In this document: piece after piece, positions 5,909 through 7,089 of the stretch | How positions within the stretch are numbered: position 1 is the stretch's first letter | How the letters are laid out: every line of letters begins with the position of its first letter | Assembly (NCBI GenBank): GCA_905207905.1 | Contig: CAJLNC010000105.1 | Span: forward strand, 1-7,089 | DNA: 7,089 nucleotides | Origin: an uncultured Lachnospiraceae bacterium | Lineage (GTDB): Bacteria; Bacillota_A; Clostridia; Lachnospirales; Lachnospiraceae | Direction: 5' to 3' | Translations under genes and position numbers: made by a program | The notes under the pieces: model-generated | Database searches by the model: none | Seen by the model: only the letters and a program-made list of their open reading frames with translations | What the model was told of the DNA's origin: nothing

Positions 5909-6044
5909 TCTCAGACAGGAGGTTCCTGGTTCGAAAGCGCACATTGTTTTAGTGACAGATCCGGATTTTACAGAGAAAACAGAGAAGAGATGGGCACAGG
6001 AGCCTGGCATTTCTTAAGAAATCTGCAAAGTTTTTAAAAGGATA
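5909..6044. other. Intergenic stretch between ydcZ and the comEA promoter
   Basis: No convincing gene is present here. The one clear structure is a perfect 14-bp palindrome ATTTCTT-AAGAAAT (6009-6022), 22 bp upstream of the proposed comEA -35, in a position suitable for a regulator. An AGGAGG at 5919-5924 is not followed by a usable start codon. The longest frame with a plausible start (ATG 5990) is only 15 codons. Confidence 0.4.
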
Positions 6045-6073
6045 TTGCCAAAAAACTACAACTTTGTTAAAAT
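6045..6073 (+). promoter_or_regulatory. Sigma-A-type promoter for comEA
   Basis: A -35 TTGCCA (6045-6050), a 17-bp spacer and a -10 TAAAAT (6068-6073) each match five of six consensus bases. The start would fall near 6080, giving a leader of about 50 nt to the GTG at 6130. A small CCTG/CAGG hairpin (6096-6099 with 6104-6107) lies in that leader, just before the AAGGAG ribosome site (6114-6119). Confidence 0.6.
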
Positions 6074-6129
6074 AAATTATTGCATAACGGGGAAGCCTGC
6101 CGTCAGGAGCGGTAAGGAGCTATGCAGAA

Positions 6130-6156
6130 GTGAAACAAAAAAGAGTACAGAGATAG
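6130..6156 (+). pseudogene. Probable original comEA start and n-region, ended by an in-frame TAG
   Basis: GTG at 6130 sits ten bases after AAGGAG (6114-6119) and encodes MKQKRVQR before TAG at 6154-6156. The frame is the same as comEA and is open again directly after the stop (SLFLKTVWMGLFCVLW...). A basic n-region followed by a hydrophobic core and a lipobox is what a lipoprotein signal peptide should look like, so the stop appears to interrupt one gene. A sense codon such as CAG or AAG may have been lost. It could instead be a sequencing error, or chance in-frame coding upstream of a gene that truly starts later. Confidence 0.5.
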
Positions 6157-6174
6157 AGCCTGTTCTTAAAGACA

Positions 6175-6921
6175 GTGTGGATGGGCTTGTTTTGCGTCCT
6201 GTGGATGACCGGATGCAGTTCAAGGCCACAGATTCGTTTGTCGGGAATTTATGAGGAGACAGAGACGGACGATCCCGGGAGGAGTACCTTGGATACAGAA
6301 AAAACGGTCAGAGAAGCAGGAGCAGAAGGGCGAGCCTTAGCCCCGGAGAATCTGATGCTTCCTACAGAAAGTTCCGGTCTGGAAGGTTTTCAGACAGAAG
6401 AATGGCAGACGGAAGAATTTCAGACAGAGGAGATATTGACAGAGAGTAGGATTATGGTATACGTCTGCGGAGCAGTCAGAACGCCTGGTGTATATTCCCT
6501 TCCCGAGAATTCCAGAGTGTATGAGGCAGTCCAGGAAGCAGGAGGTTTTTTAACCCAGGCAGACCAGGAGTGGGTCAATCAGGCAGGAATCCTTCAGGAT
6601 GGCCAGAAGCTGAAGATCTATACCCTGGAGGAGACAAAGGAACTGGAGGCCCAGGGAAGCAGCCAGGGGCAGATTCCGGAAAGCGGAACTCCCAAGGAAA
6701 ATCTGACAGAGGCAGGTGCGATCCAGCCTGGGAAGGTGAATCTGAACACTGCATCCAAAGAAGAGCTGATGACTCTTCCGGGGATTGGCGAATCCAAGGC
6801 GGAGGCAGTGATACGCCACAGGGAAGAGCAGGGAAAATTTCAGACGATTGAGGATATTATGCAGATCAGCGGCATCAAGGACGCTGTGTTTGCGAAGATC
6901 AAGGACAGAATAACGGTCTAA
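6175..6921 (+). CDS. comEA: ComEA-like lipoprotein with SLBB and helix-hairpin-helix domains
   Basis: ComEA proteins are surface-anchored DNA receptors for transformation. From the GTG at 6175 the product is 248 residues: a short hydrophobic stretch ending in a lipobox-like MTGC (C14), a long acidic low-complexity linker (about 22-90), a soluble ligand-binding beta-grasp (SLBB) domain (IMVYVCGAVRTPGVY onward, about 93-150), a second polar linker, and a C-terminal helix-hairpin-helix DNA-binding domain (VNLNTASKEELMTLPGIG at 188-205; second hairpin to residue 248). The start is uncertain: neither GTG 6175 nor ATG 6181 has a good ribosome site or a basic n-region, whereas GTG 6130 has both but is cut off by TAG 6154. 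The mature domains are intact. comEC does not follow; a response regulator does, 11 bp on. ComEA-like proteins also occur in species not known to be competent, so the role is inferred. Confidence 0.85.
   Translation: MWMGLFCVLWMTGCSSRPQIRLSGIYEETETDDPGRSTLDTEKTVREAGAEGRALAPENLMLPTESSGLEGFQTEEWQTEEFQTEEILTESRIMVYVCGAVRTPGVYSLPENSRVYEAVQEAGGFLTQADQEWVNQAGILQDGQKLKIYTLEETKELEAQGSSQGQIPESGTPKENLTEAGAIQPGKVNLNTASKEELMTLPGIGESKAEAVIRHREEQGKFQTIEDIMQISGIKDAVFAKIKDRITV
6388..6432 (+). repeat. Three tandem 15-bp units in the comEA linker
   Basis: Units at 6388-6402, 6403-6417 and 6418-6432 encode FQTEE, WQTEE and FQTEE (residues 72-86). A decayed fourth unit at 6433-6447 gives ILTES. The repeat is in frame and lies in the acidic spacer between the membrane anchor and the SLBB domain, so changes in copy number would alter spacer length without shifting frame. 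Confidence 0.8.
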
Positions 6922-6932
6922 AGGAGTTTAAT

Positions 6933-7089
6933 ATGAGTAAGAAAGTTCTGGTAGTCGATGATGAGAAGCTGATCGTAAAGGGAATCCGTTTCAGCCTGGA
7001 GCAGGATGATATGGAGGTGGACTGCGCTTATGATGGCGAAGAGGCCCTGAAGATGGCCAGTGAAAAGGAATATGATATTATTTTGCTGG
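6933..7089 (+). CDS. Response regulator receiver domain, N-terminal part (runs off window end)
   Basis: Fifty-two codons are visible, beginning MSKKVLVVDDEKLIVKG. The acidic pair D9-D10 of the receiver-domain metal site, the Rossmann-like first strand, and the strand EYDIILL (46-52) are clear. The phospho-accepting aspartate is expected at residue 53; its codon's first base (g) is the last base of the window. AAGGAG (6921-6926) overlaps the comEA stop and lies six bases before the ATG, so the gene is very probably co-transcribed with comEA. The output domain, and thus the class (OmpR-like or other), cannot be seen. Confidence 0.92.
   Translation, partial: MSKKVLVVDDEKLIVKGIRFSLEQDDMEVDCAYDGEEALKMASEKEYDIILL

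Noticed and set aside
5926..5946. tRNA T-loop-like GGTTCGAA after ydcZ
   Set aside because: No acceptor, D or anticodon arms can be assembled around it; a short chance match.
6045..6254. 69-codon frame overlapping the comEA promoter and 5' end
   Set aside because: It begins on the -35 hexamer with a non-ATG start, overlaps comEA in another frame and has no family features.

Overview
The window looks like a chromosomal segment from a Gram-positive member of the Clostridia, most likely Lachnospiraceae. The reasons are moderate GC, strong AGGAGG-type ribosome sites, a divergent argG / argCJBD arginine locus, and protein sequences of clostridial type. The family-level placement is inference from gene order and protein style; no 16S or other marker is present. 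There is no phage, transposon, CRISPR or RNA gene in view.

Layout. The first 56 bases hold the start of argG (argininosuccinate synthase) on the minus strand. A 440-bp divergent control region (57-496) follows. It contains a good promoter in each direction, two ARG-box-like sites placed at those promoters, a 27-bp-period direct repeat in the argG leader, and a roughly 200-nt argC leader with a hairpin. The plus-strand operon argC (497-1537), argJ (1561-2781), argB (3019-3909) and argD (3902-5092) comes next, ending in a long hairpin plus T-tract near 5144-5208. The only loose junction is the 237-bp argJ-argB spacer, which has two hairpins and a possible small ORF. The rest of the window holds a small YdcZ/DUF606-type membrane protein (5444-5875), a ComEA-like helix-hairpin-helix lipoprotein (6175-6921), and the start of a response regulator (6933 onward, cut by the window end).

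How the genes work together. ArgJ recycles the acetyl group from acetylornithine to glutamate. ArgB phosphorylates N-acetylglutamate, ArgC reduces the phosphate to the semialdehyde, and ArgD transaminates it to N-acetylornithine, whose acetyl group ArgJ then reclaims. ArgG acts later, on citrulline plus aspartate. ArgB carries the N-terminal helix typical of arginine-inhibited hexameric enzymes, which fits a cyclic pathway controlled by end product as well as by an ArgR-type repressor. The YdcZ protein has no visible functional link to arginine. ComEA and the response regulator are 11 bp apart and look co-transcribed.

Points most worth a second look: (1) the comEA gene has an ideal start and positively charged signal-peptide n-region at 6130, but an in-frame TAG at 6154-6156 separates it from the hydrophobic core and lipobox; (2) a 40-nt imperfect repeat flanks ydcZ, and its stem substitutions keep base pairing; (3) paired 16-bp direct repeats lie in the argG leader; (4) the argJ-argB spacer is structured. 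I did not find a clearly new multi-gene system; most of the window is conventional.
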